64,000 nucleotides of DNA from Paraburkholderia translucens (lineage in GTDB: Bacteria; Pseudomonadota; Gammaproteobacteria; Burkholderiales; Burkholderiaceae): contig NZ_JAJITC010000002.1 in assembly GCF_020881035.1 (NCBI RefSeq), positions 1 to 64,000 of the forward strand, in the 5' to 3' direction. A model generated the notes under the pieces. It was not told where the DNA came from. It was given only the letters and a program-made list of their open reading frames with translations, and made no database searches. The first letter of the stretch is position 1, and each line of letters opens with the position of its first letter. A program made the position numbers and the translations under genes. Of the stretch, positions 17,991 to 25,669 are shown one piece after another.

Positions 17991-19985
17991 ATGCAAGAGA
18001 AGCAGTCCCCGCGAGGACGCGCGCACAATTCCAGCGCGACGGCCTCGACCTCGGCTGCATCCTCGGGCGGCGCGCCTGAGGCAGCATTTTCCACCGGCAC
18101 CGCTCGAACATCAGGCTCCGCCGTCGCCGTCGACCGCGCCACGCGCGGCCTGCAGCGCTGGCGCGCGCTTGCGGCGATCCGTCCGCTGCTGTGGCTCGTC
18201 GCGCTGGCGATCCTATGCGCCTGGCTCCTGCCAGGCGTTCTCGGTCACGAGCCGTGGAAGCAGGACGAAACCTACACGTTCGGCATCGTCCAGCACATGC
18301 TCGAGAGCGGCGACCTCGTCGTGCCGACCAATGCCGGTCAGCCCTTCGTCGAAAAGCCACCGTTCTATGACTGGGCCGCCGCCGGCCTCGCGTGGATGTT
18401 TGGCCGCTATCTGCCCCTGCACGACGCGGCGCGGCTCGCGAGCGCGCTGTTCGCGGGCCTGACGGTCTACTACACAGGACGCGTCGCGCGTCGCGCGATC
18501 GATGCGTCCAGCTGGTTCGACCTGCGCGTGATCGGCACGCTCGCGCTGTTCGGCGGCACCCTCGTCGTCGTCAAGCACGTGCACGACATGATGACCGACG
18601 TCGCACTCATGGCCGGCGCCGCGCTCGGCTTCTGCGGGCTGTTCGAACTCGTGCTCGTGCATCTGCGCGACGACCCGCGCGCCGCGTCGTATTTTCCGCA
18701 GGCTGCGCAAGCCACACGGCAATCCCACTTGCTCGATGCCCGCGAGCGGCGCCACGCGATCATCAACGCAGCAACGATGTTCGGCTCCGGCGTCGGTGTA
18801 GCGCTGCTCGCGAAGGGGCTGTTCGTACCGCTCGTGTTCGGCGCAACCACCTGCGCCGTGCTGCTGCTCTATCCCGCGTGCCGCAGCCGCCGTTTCGCGG
18901 GCGCGCTCGGCCTCGCCGCGCTCGTCTGCGCGCCGTTCGCGCTGATCTGGCCGATCTGCTTCTACCTGCGCTCCGAGGCACTCTTCAAGGTGTGGCTGTG
19001 GGATAACAACGTCGGGAGATTCTTCGGTTTCTCGGTCGCCGAGCTCGGCTCCGAGAACGAGAGCCGTCTGTTCGTGCTGCGCACCGTGCTGAGCGTCGGC
19101 TTTCCGGTCGTGCCGCTCGCACTGGCCGCCGTCGCCGGTGGTGCGTGGCGGCGCTGGCGTGATCCACGCGTCGCGTTGCCGCTGCTGTTCGCGGGCATCG
19201 GTTTCGCGGTGCTGCAAAGCTCGGCGACGGTTCGCGAGCTGTACATCCTGCCGTTCATCGCGCCGCTCGCGCTCGTCGCGATGCGGGGCGTCGAGCGCTT
19301 GCCCGCGCGTTTGCATACCGGCTGGGACATGACGAGCCGCGTGCTGTTCGGCAGCGCGGCCGCGCTCGTATGGGTCGTCTGGTCGATCATGACGAGTCCT
19401 GCGAGCACACATGCGTCGCTGCATCTGCTCGGCCGCTGGCTGCCGCTCGACTGGGTGCTGCCGATCACGCCCGAGCTGATCGGCAGCGGGCTGTTGCTGA
19501 CGATCGGCTGGCTGTGGCTGCTGCCGTCGTTCAAGCACCTGGGCAAATGGCGCGGCGCGCTCAGCTGGTGCGCCGGCGCGATGCTCGTGTGGGGGCTGGT
19601 CAGCACGCTCTTGCTGCCTTGGCTCGACTATGCGAAGAGCTACCGCTCGGTGTTCCGGGACCTCGGCGCGAAGATGGATCTCGAATGGAACGACGGCGAC
19701 TGCATGGCAAGCATCGGACTCGGCGAATCCGAAGCGCCGATGCTCTACTACTACACGGGCATCGAGCATCGGCCGAGCGAAGATCCGCGCACGACCGCCT
19801 GCACGTGGCTGATCGAGGAAAGCCGCCACGACAACGCGCAAGAGCCGACCGGCGAATGGCGGCTGTTCTGGACCGGTGCGCGGCCCGGCGATTCGGATGA
19901 ATTGTTGCGGGTGTTCGTGCACACGCCGGCGGCGAGCAGTGTGCAAGGTGACGAGCCGAACCGCGGCCCGCGTCGCGGCGGCTGA
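17991..19985 (+). CDS. GT39/ArnT-like glycosyltransferase, polytopic membrane protein
   Basis: A 664-residue protein with a disordered ~60-residue head, then about a dozen hydrophobic helices. The GT-C fold signature follows the first helix: an acidic H-E-P-W-K-Q-D-E loop, then G-D-L-V-V-P-x-N-x-G-Q-P-F-V-E-K-P-P-F-Y-D-W, closely matching ArnT-type transferases that use undecaprenyl-phosphate sugars. It likely adds a sugar to lipid A, a glycan or a protein on the periplasmic side; no aminoarabinose genes adjoin it. Confidence 0.85.
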   Translation: MQEKQSPRGRAHNSSATASTSAASSGGAPEAAFSTGTARTSGSAVAVDRATRGLQRWRALAAIRPLLWLVALAILCAWLLPGVLGHEPWKQDETYTFGIVQHMLESGDLVVPTNAGQPFVEKPPFYDWAAAGLAWMFGRYLPLHDAARLASALFAGLTVYYTGRVARRAIDASSWFDLRVIGTLALFGGTLVVVKHVHDMMTDVALMAGAALGFCGLFELVLVHLRDDPRAASYFPQAAQATRQSHLLDARERRHAIINAATMFGSGVGVALLAKGLFVPLVFGATTCAVLLLYPACRSRRFAGALGLAALVCAPFALIWPICFYLRSEALFKVWLWDNNVGRFFGFSVAELGSENESRLFVLRTVLSVGFPVVPLALAAVAGGAWRRWRDPRVALPLLFAGIGFAVLQSSATVRELYILPFIAPLALVAMRGVERLPARLHTGWDMTSRVLFGSAAALVWVVWSIMTSPASTHASLHLLGRWLPLDWVLPITPELIGSGLLLTIGWLWLLPSFKHLGKWRGALSWCAGAMLVWGLVSTLLLPWLDYAKSYRSVFRDLGAKMDLEWNDGDCMASIGLGESEAPMLYYYTGIEHRPSEDPRTTACTWLIEESRHDNAQEPTGEWRLFWTGARPGDSDELLRVFVHTPAASSVQGDEPNRGPRRGG

Positions 19986-20010
19986 GTGCCCCGCGCGGGG
20001 CCGCGCTGCT

Positions 20011-20655
20011 TCAGAATGACGAGCCGGGCTCGCGCAGAAACGCGATCTCCTCGTCGCTCGATTGACGCCCGAGCACAACGTTGCGATGTGGAAAGCGCCC
20101 AAACCGCTCGATCACTTTCGCATGGCGCAGTGCGTGCCGGTAGTAGCCGTCACCATCAGGCTCCGCCGAGAGCTGCTTGAACAGACGCAGCGACTCCTGC
20201 TGGCTCGCGAACGATTCATCGTGCTCGAACGGCAGATACGCGAACGCCCGATGCTGGGTGCCCGGCAACAACCGGTCGGCGCCGCTCGCGATCATCCGTT
20301 GCGCGGTATGCAGTGCCTTGCTGTCGGCCGCGAAGGCGCGGGGTGTATTGCGATGGCAGTTGCGCGAAAACTGATCGAGCACGATGACGAGCGCCAACGC
20401 GCCCAACGGCCTAGCTTGCCAGGCGTCGAGCGCACCCGCGTTCGCCTCGTCGATCAGATCGCCGAAACATTCGCGCAGCCTCGTGTCGAGCGCCTCGTCG
20501 CGCTTGAACCAGAGCTTGCGCTCCTTGCCGTAGTCCGGCGAATCCGGCGCACCGAACCAGAAGTCGAGAACTTCCCTCGCCCGCGGCGCGAGCGCCGCAT
20601 AGTCGGCTTCGACCGAGTACGGTGTGGGTGTGGAACGCCGCGGCGCATCAGCCAT
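20011..20655 (-). CDS. DUF924 family protein
   Basis: A 214-residue protein with the DUF924 core (VLDFWFG near the N-terminus, WFKRDEALDTRLRECFGDL, IVLDQFSRNCHRNTPRAF, AYLPFEHDES). The family has a TPR-like alpha-helical fold and no established activity. The ATG at 20655 (MADAPRRS) is chosen over the open frame to 20733, which would overlap the globin gene deeply. It overlaps the end of the globin gene by 8 bp, indicating coupling. Confidence 0.88.
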   Translation of the reverse strand: MADAPRRSTPTPYSVEADYAALAPRAREVLDFWFGAPDSPDYGKERKLWFKRDEALDTRLRECFGDLIDEANAGALDAWQARPLGALALVIVLDQFSRNCHRNTPRAFAADSKALHTAQRMIASGADRLLPGTQHRAFAYLPFEHDESFASQQESLRLFKQLSAEPDGDGYYRHALRHAKVIERFGRFPHRNVVLGRQSSDEEIAFLREPGSSF

Positions 20656-21061
20656 TGCGGTTGCGCATCCAGTCCGCGGTCTCGAAGAACGAGCCGAGCA
20701 GACGCTCGCGCAGCGGCTCCGGCAAGCCGACATCCTCCATGGCCCATGCCATGCATCTCAACCACTGGTCGCGCTCGCCCGATGCGATCGCGAACGGCAA
20801 ATGCCGCGCGCGCAGACGCGGATGCCCGAAGCGGCTGATGTAATGATCCGGGCCCCCGAGCCAGCCGCACAGAAACCAGAACAGCTTGTCGCGCGAACCA
20901 TCGAGCGACGCCGGATGCAGCGCGCGAATCCCGGCGAACTCCGCCTCGAGATCCATCAGGTCGTAAAACCGGTCGACCAGCTCACGTACGCGCGCCTCGC
21001 CGCCCACCAGTTCGAAGGCCGTCGGCTGGTCCGAGGCCACTTCGTCGTTCAAATCGCTCAT
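20648..21061 (-). CDS. Group II truncated hemoglobin
   Basis: A 137-residue globin of the 2/2 group II type: F-E-L-V-G-G-E opening, RFYDLMDLE helix, FWFLCGWLGGPDHYISRFGHPRLRARHLPF with the proximal His in the F-G-H-P segment, and W near the end of the G helix. It binds heme; roles suggested for the family include oxygen or NO handling and peroxide chemistry. It precedes DUF924 with an 8-bp overlap. Confidence 0.92.
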   Translation of the reverse strand: MSDLNDEVASDQPTAFELVGGEARVRELVDRFYDLMDLEAEFAGIRALHPASLDGSRDKLFWFLCGWLGGPDHYISRFGHPRLRARHLPFAIASGERDQWLRCMAWAMEDVGLPEPLRERLLGSFFETADWMRNRNG

Positions 21062-21097
21062 ACCCTGCTTAACCGCAAGAAAACCCAGAAAGAACGC

Positions 21098-23692
21098 TCA
21101 CGCGTCGCGCAGCGATTGCAGCGCGGGCCGCGCCAACACGTGCCGCAGACTCAGCCAGCCGCCCACGCCCGCACACGCGACGCCAGCGGCAATGCCCGCC
21201 GGCGGCAGCCACGGATCGACGTCCAGATAAAACTCGAACACGTGCGTAGCGAGCAGCGAGCCGACGATCTGCGCGCCGAGCGCCGCCATCAGCCCGGCGA
21301 GCGCGCCGACCGCGACGAATTCGGCCACCTGCACCGCACGCACCTGGCGATGCGACGCGCCCAACGCGCGCAGCAGCGCGGATTCTCGCATACGCTCGTC
21401 GCGAGTGCCGGCGAGCGCCGCGTACAGCACCAGCACGCCGGCCGCGAGCGTAAACGCGAACAGGAACTGCACCGCGCCGATCACCTGTTGCAGGACGCGC
21501 TGCACCTGCGCGAGGATCGGGCCGGTGTCGATCGCGGTGAGATTCGGATACGCGGCGATCAGGCCGTCGATCGTCGACTGTTGGCGTGCCGGCAGATGGA
21601 AGCTCGTGATGAACGTCGCCGGGAAATCCTGCAACGAGGCGGGCGGCATCAGCACGAAGAAGTTGACCTTGAACGAACCCCAGTCGAGCTTGCGCACGCT
21701 CGTGACCGGCGCGTCGACCGTGAGGCCCGTCACGTCGAAACGCAGCACGTCGCCGGGCTTCACGTCGATCAGCTTGGCGAGACCCTGCTCGATCGAGATC
21801 TGCGGCTTCGTCGTGTCGCCGAACCAGGTGCCCGCGGCGATCCGGTTGTCCTCGGGCAGCCGCGTCGTGTACGACAGGTTGAATTCGCGGTCCACGAGGC
21901 GCCGCGCGTCCGCGCCCTTGAACGAGTCGGGGTTGACTGCCTTGCCGTTGATCGCGACGAGCCGGCCGCGCACCATCGGCGAAAGCGCCGCGCCGGCGAT
22001 GCCGTGCGCGTCCAGATACTGCGTGACCGCGGCGCGCTGATCGGGCTGGATGTCGATAATGAACTGGTTGGGCGCGTCGGGCGGCGTGGATTTCCGCCAG
22101 CCCTGCACGAGGTCGTTGCGCGTCATCGCGATCAGCAGCAGGCACATCAGGCCGATGCCGAGCGCGGTAATCTGCAGCGCGCTCGTGCTGCTGCGCCGCT
22201 CCAGCGACGCCAGCGCATAGCGCCAGCCGATGCCCGCATCGACGCGTTCGCTGCGCACCACGCGCGCCGCGCCCCACAGGACGAGCCGGGCGATGCCCGC
22301 GAACACCAGCAGCCCGCCCGCGAAACCGCCCGCGACGATGCCGCCGAGCTTCAATTCCCCGGCGGCGAGAATCAGCAGCCCCGCGAACAGCACGATGCCG
22401 AATGCGTAGGCGGCCCACACCGTGCGTGCCTCCTCACCCCATTCACGGCGCAGCACGCGCACCGGCGGCACGCGCGTGAGCGGCAACAGCGGCGGCAGCG
22501 CGAAGCCGAGCAGCAGCACGAGGCTGGCCGCGATGCCTTCGAGCGCGGGCCACAGCGTCGGCTGTGGCAGCGCCACGTCGATCAGGCCGCCAAGCCAGGT
22601 CAGCAGTGCGAGATGTCCGAGATAACCGAGCGCCACGCCGAGCGCGCCGCCCATCACGCCGAGCCCGACGAATTCGAGCGTAAACAGCGCGCGCAGCGCG
22701 GTCTGGCTCACGCCGAGACAGCGCATCGCCGCGCAGCCGTCGAGATGCCGGCGCATGTAGCGGTGCGCGGCCATCGCGATCGCGACCGCCGCGAGCAGCG
22801 CGGTCAACAACGATACGAGCGTCAGGAAGTGACTCGCGCGGTCGAGCGTCTGGCGCACTTGCGGCTGGCCGTCCTGCAACGACTCGAGCGCGACGCCGCG
22901 CATCTTGCCGTTGTCGACGCGTTCATGCGCGAACTGGGCGAAGCGCGCGACCGCGTCGTCGGGGCCGGCGACCAGCAGCCGGTACGTGACGCGGCTGCCG
23001 TATGTGATGAGGCCGGTCGACTGCACGTCGTCGGCGCTCAGCATCAGGCGCGGCGAAAAGTTGACGAACGAAAAGCCGCGGTCGAGCTCGCGCGTGATCA
23101 GCGCGCCGACCGTGAAATTGCGATTACCGACCTTCACCGCATCGCCGAGCTTGAGCTTCAATGCGTCGAGCAACTCCTCATCGACCCACACGGTGCCCGG
23201 CGCCGGAATCGACGTCGCCGGATGATCGGCCGCGCCTGCCGCCGGCGCGATCCGCAACGCGCCGCGCAGCGGGTAGCCCGGCGACACCGCCTTGACGGCG
23301 GCGAGCCGCGACGCCGGTTGCGGGCCGGTCGAATTGATCATGCTCGGAAAGATCGCCGTGGTGGCGGTGCGCAGGCCGAGCCGGCGCGCCTCGGCGGCGA
23401 ATTGCGGATCGACCGGATGATCGGCGCGCACGATGAAGTCAGCCGCGATCATGCGCCGCGCGTCGCGCTCGAGTCCCTGATGCAGACGATCGCCGAGAAA
23501 CCCGACGCTCGACAACGCCGCGACCGCCAGCACGAGCGCGAGCAGCAGCATCGTCAACTCGCCCGCGCGCCAGTCGCGCGCCGTCATCCGCATGGCCTGG
23601 CGCACCAGATCGATGCCCCCGAACCCGCGCGCGGCCCTCGTGCCGACGCGCGCCCTTGAACCCGCCTTAGACCCTGGTAGCGCTTCGCTCAA
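21098..23692 (-). CDS. FtsX/YbbP-type ABC transporter permease
   Basis: An 864-residue inner-membrane permease with two FtsX-type modules: a TM helix, a large periplasmic domain (about residues 50-270), three TM helices, a second large domain (about 480-700) and a final three-TM block. It belongs to the LolC/MacB/YbbP group that works on lipids or lipoproteins with a separate ATPase, which is not next door. The TTG at 23692 is proposed as start: it overlaps the DUF4126 stop in TTGA and has a GAGGAG site 9 nt upstream. The GTG at 23605 and ATGs at 23593 and 23587 are alternatives. Confidence 0.88.
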   Translation of the reverse strand: MSEALPGSKAGSRARVGTRAARGFGGIDLVRQAMRMTARDWRAGELTMLLLALVLAVAALSSVGFLGDRLHQGLERDARRMIAADFIVRADHPVDPQFAAEARRLGLRTATTAIFPSMINSTGPQPASRLAAVKAVSPGYPLRGALRIAPAAGAADHPATSIPAPGTVWVDEELLDALKLKLGDAVKVGNRNFTVGALITRELDRGFSFVNFSPRLMLSADDVQSTGLITYGSRVTYRLLVAGPDDAVARFAQFAHERVDNGKMRGVALESLQDGQPQVRQTLDRASHFLTLVSLLTALLAAVAIAMAAHRYMRRHLDGCAAMRCLGVSQTALRALFTLEFVGLGVMGGALGVALGYLGHLALLTWLGGLIDVALPQPTLWPALEGIAASLVLLLGFALPPLLPLTRVPPVRVLRREWGEEARTVWAAYAFGIVLFAGLLILAAGELKLGGIVAGGFAGGLLVFAGIARLVLWGAARVVRSERVDAGIGWRYALASLERRSSTSALQITALGIGLMCLLLIAMTRNDLVQGWRKSTPPDAPNQFIIDIQPDQRAAVTQYLDAHGIAGAALSPMVRGRLVAINGKAVNPDSFKGADARRLVDREFNLSYTTRLPEDNRIAAGTWFGDTTKPQISIEQGLAKLIDVKPGDVLRFDVTGLTVDAPVTSVRKLDWGSFKVNFFVLMPPASLQDFPATFITSFHLPARQQSTIDGLIAAYPNLTAIDTGPILAQVQRVLQQVIGAVQFLFAFTLAAGVLVLYAALAGTRDERMRESALLRALGASHRQVRAVQVAEFVAVGALAGLMAALGAQIVGSLLATHVFEFYLDVDPWLPPAGIAAGVACAGVGGWLSLRHVLARPALQSLRDA

Positions 23693-24300
23693 TCGTGCCT
23701 GCTCCTCGCAAATCGCGACACCATGTGCGTGGCCATGCCGCGAAAACCGCCCTGCACGCCACGCCACAACCGCGGCAATGCCCACGCCGCGAGCAGCAGG
23801 AAGCCTACCATCAAGACCAGAAACGCGAGCGGCGCGAACAGCGCGAGCAGCACGCCGCCGATCGCGAGGCCGTCCTCGGCGGTCGACGTGACGACGTTCG
23901 ACACCGGCTCAGGCGACAGATTGATCAACGCGCGGGTGCCCGCCTTCGCCAGATGCGCGGTGCCGGCGAGCGTACCGCCCGCAAGCGCCGCGACGGTCAG
24001 CAGCGCTGGATCGGCGTGGCCGAGCGCGCCGGCGGCCAGCACGGCGCCGGCCGGAATGCGGATGAAGGTGTGGATCGCGTCCCACAGTGAATCGAACGCG
24101 GGGATCTTGTCGGCGAGGAATTCGGCGAGCGTCAGCACGACCGCCGCGCCGATCACCCACGGCGAAGACAGCGCCGACAAGCTGTTCGGCAAATGAATCA
24201 GGCCAAGACGTTCGAACACGCCGGCCAGCAGGACCGTCAGATAGAGGCGCAGACCGCTGCCCCACGAAAGGCCCGCTGCAAGCGAAAGTGATTCAAGCAT
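23689..24300 (-). CDS. DUF4126 membrane protein
   Basis: A 203-residue protein with five or six hydrophobic helices and glycine-rich turns, matching DUF4126 (G-L-R-L-Y-L-T-V-L near the N-terminus; E-F-x-A-D-K-I-P-x-x-D-S-x-W-D segment). Function unknown. The ATG at 24300 (MLESLSLAAGLSW) is used, and its stop overlaps the permease TTG. The two probably form an operon. Confidence 0.87.
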   Translation of the reverse strand: MLESLSLAAGLSWGSGLRLYLTVLLAGVFERLGLIHLPNSLSALSSPWVIGAAVVLTLAEFLADKIPAFDSLWDAIHTFIRIPAGAVLAAGALGHADPALLTVAALAGGTLAGTAHLAKAGTRALINLSPEPVSNVVTSTAEDGLAIGGVLLALFAPLAFLVLMVGFLLLAAWALPRLWRGVQGGFRGMATHMVSRFARSRHD

Positions 24301-24546
24301 GGCCGCCTCCACGCGCTTTGTGCGTGCCGGGCGCCGCGGCGCAAACAAGCGGGGGTTCCGCGCCGAAGCCGTCAGACTCGCCAGGCCGGCCGCGCCAGTC
24401 AGGCCGCACCAGCCTGGCCGGGGACAATCTCACGGTCGTGTCTGCCTCATTATAGCGACGATAATTCGCGGAACGTCGAACGGTGAAGCCCCACTGTGGC
24501 TTGCCAGCAATGGTCGCCGCGAGCCGTCTGGCTCGCGGCCGTCGAG

Positions 24547-24867
24547 TCAGTGCCCCGACGACAGCTTCAACCCGACGAGCCCGATCACGATCAGCGACGC
24601 ACTGGCGACGCGCGCGAGCGTCAAGGCCTCGCCCATCATCACGACGCCGAAAATGAACGCGCCGACCGCGCCGATCCCGGTCCACACGGCATAGGCCGTG
24701 CCGAGCGGCAGCTGGCGCATCGCGAGCGCGAGCAGCACGAAGCTGCCGAGTGCGGTCACGACCGTGAAGACGGACGGCCAGAAGCGGGTGAAACCTTCGG
24801 AAGTCTTGAGACCGGCCGCCCACGCGACTTCGAGCAAACCGGCAATCAGGAGAAGAAACCAGGACAT
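24547..24867 (-). CDS. sugE: SMR-family guanidinium exporter (Gdx/SugE)
   Basis: A 106-residue four-TM protein of the small multidrug resistance family. It has the essential Glu in helix 1 (LLLIAGLLEVAWAAGLK, E13) and the SugE-type pattern with A-Y-A-V-W-T-G-I-G-A-V-G in helix 3. SugE-type members export guanidinium as antiparallel dimers. Assignment to Gdx rather than EmrE is supported by the guanidine-II riboswitch immediately upstream. Confidence 0.93.
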   Translation of the reverse strand: MSWFLLLIAGLLEVAWAAGLKTSEGFTRFWPSVFTVVTALGSFVLLALAMRQLPLGTAYAVWTGIGAVGAFIFGVVMMGEALTLARVASASLIVIGLVGLKLSSGH

Positions 24868-24888
24868 CGAAACAGCTCCATGAAAAAT

Positions 24889-24933
24889 GGGGCCGTCCCC
24901 GATGATTGATGCAAGCGTAAGGTCGTCCTTACG
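24889..24933 (-). promoter_or_regulatory. Guanidine-II (mini-ykkC) riboswitch
   Basis: Read on the minus strand there are two hairpins with ACGR tetraloops. P1 is CGTAAGG-ACGA-CCTTACG (24933-24916), a 7-bp perfect stem. P2 is GGGG-ACGG-CCCC (24900-24889). A 15-nt linker joins them, and a GGAG ribosome site follows 8 nt after P2, about 10 nt before the sugE ATG. This is the full mini-ykkC layout, in which guanidine links the loops and frees the ribosome site. Confidence 0.9.
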
Positions 24934-24940
24934 TCAGGAG

Positions 24941-24946
24941 ATTATA
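24941..24946 (-). promoter_or_regulatory. -10 box of sugE promoter
   Basis: A perfect TATAAT lies on the minus strand 7 nt before the first riboswitch hairpin, so the transcript would begin almost at the base of P1. No strong -35 hexamer is seen. Confidence 0.6.
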
Positions 24947-24970
24947 ACCGCAGCGGCATCGTGGCCGCCC

Positions 24971-25669
24971 TCAGGCCGCACCCACCAGCCGGTAGCCGAC
25001 GCCCGTCTCCGTGACGATATGCTCGGGCTGCGCCGGGTCGCGCTCGAGCTTGCCGCGCAAATGCGCCATGTAGATGCGCAGATAGTGGTGGCTCTCGACA
25101 TGCGACGGCCCCCACACGTCGCGCAGCAACTGCCGGTGCGTGAGAACGCGTCCAGCGTGCCGCACGAGCGTCGCGAGCAGCCGGTATTCGATCGGCGTCA
25201 GATGGATCGCGGCGCCGTCGCGCGTGACCTGGCGCAGCGCCAGGTCGACGGTGACCTCGCCGAAGCGCACCTGCGGCGATTCGCTCGCGCCACCGTGATT
25301 GCGCCGCCGCAGATGCGCGCGGATCCGCGCGAGCAGTTCGGACACGCCGAACGGCTTGGTCAGATAGTCGTCGGCGCCCGCGTCGAGCGCGGCGACCTTC
25401 TCGCTTTCCTGGGTGCGCGCCGACAGCACGATCACCGGCAGCTCGCTCCAGCCGCGCAGCTCGCGGATCACGTTGAGGCCGTCGGTGTCGGGCAGGCCGA
25501 GATCGACGATCACGAGGTCGGGCTTGCGCGTCGCCGCTTCGACGAGCCCCTGTTTGCCGGTTTCGGCGTCGTATACGGTGATGCCTTCGCCTTCAAGCGC
25601 GGTGCGCACGAAGCGGCGAATCTGCTTTTCGTCTTCGATCAGGACGACGGTGATGCTCAGGTCACTCAT
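24971..25669 (-). CDS. kdpE: Response regulator of the Kdp system
   Basis: A 232-residue OmpR-type regulator. The receiver domain has acidic pocket residues in VVLIEDE and the phospho-Asp in DLVIVDLGLPD, with K in YLTKPF. The C-terminal winged helix contains LTPIEYRLLATLVRHAG and VGYRL. The ATG at 25669 overlaps the end of kdpD by 8 nt, so the sensor and regulator are coupled. It activates kdpFABC at low potassium. Confidence 0.95.
   Translation of the reverse strand: MSDLSITVVLIEDEKQIRRFVRTALEGEGITVYDAETGKQGLVEAATRKPDLVIVDLGLPDTDGLNVIRELRGWSELPVIVLSARTQESEKVAALDAGADDYLTKPFGVSELLARIRAHLRRRNHGGASESPQVRFGEVTVDLALRQVTRDGAAIHLTPIEYRLLATLVRHAGRVLTHRQLLRDVWGPSHVESHHYLRIYMAHLRGKLERDPAQPEHIVTETGVGYRLVGAA

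Noticed and set aside
20624-23659. 1011-codon open frame on the plus strand opposite the globin and permease genes
   Set aside because: Composition is dominated by R, H, Q and E; no domain; the opposite strand encodes recognisable proteins.
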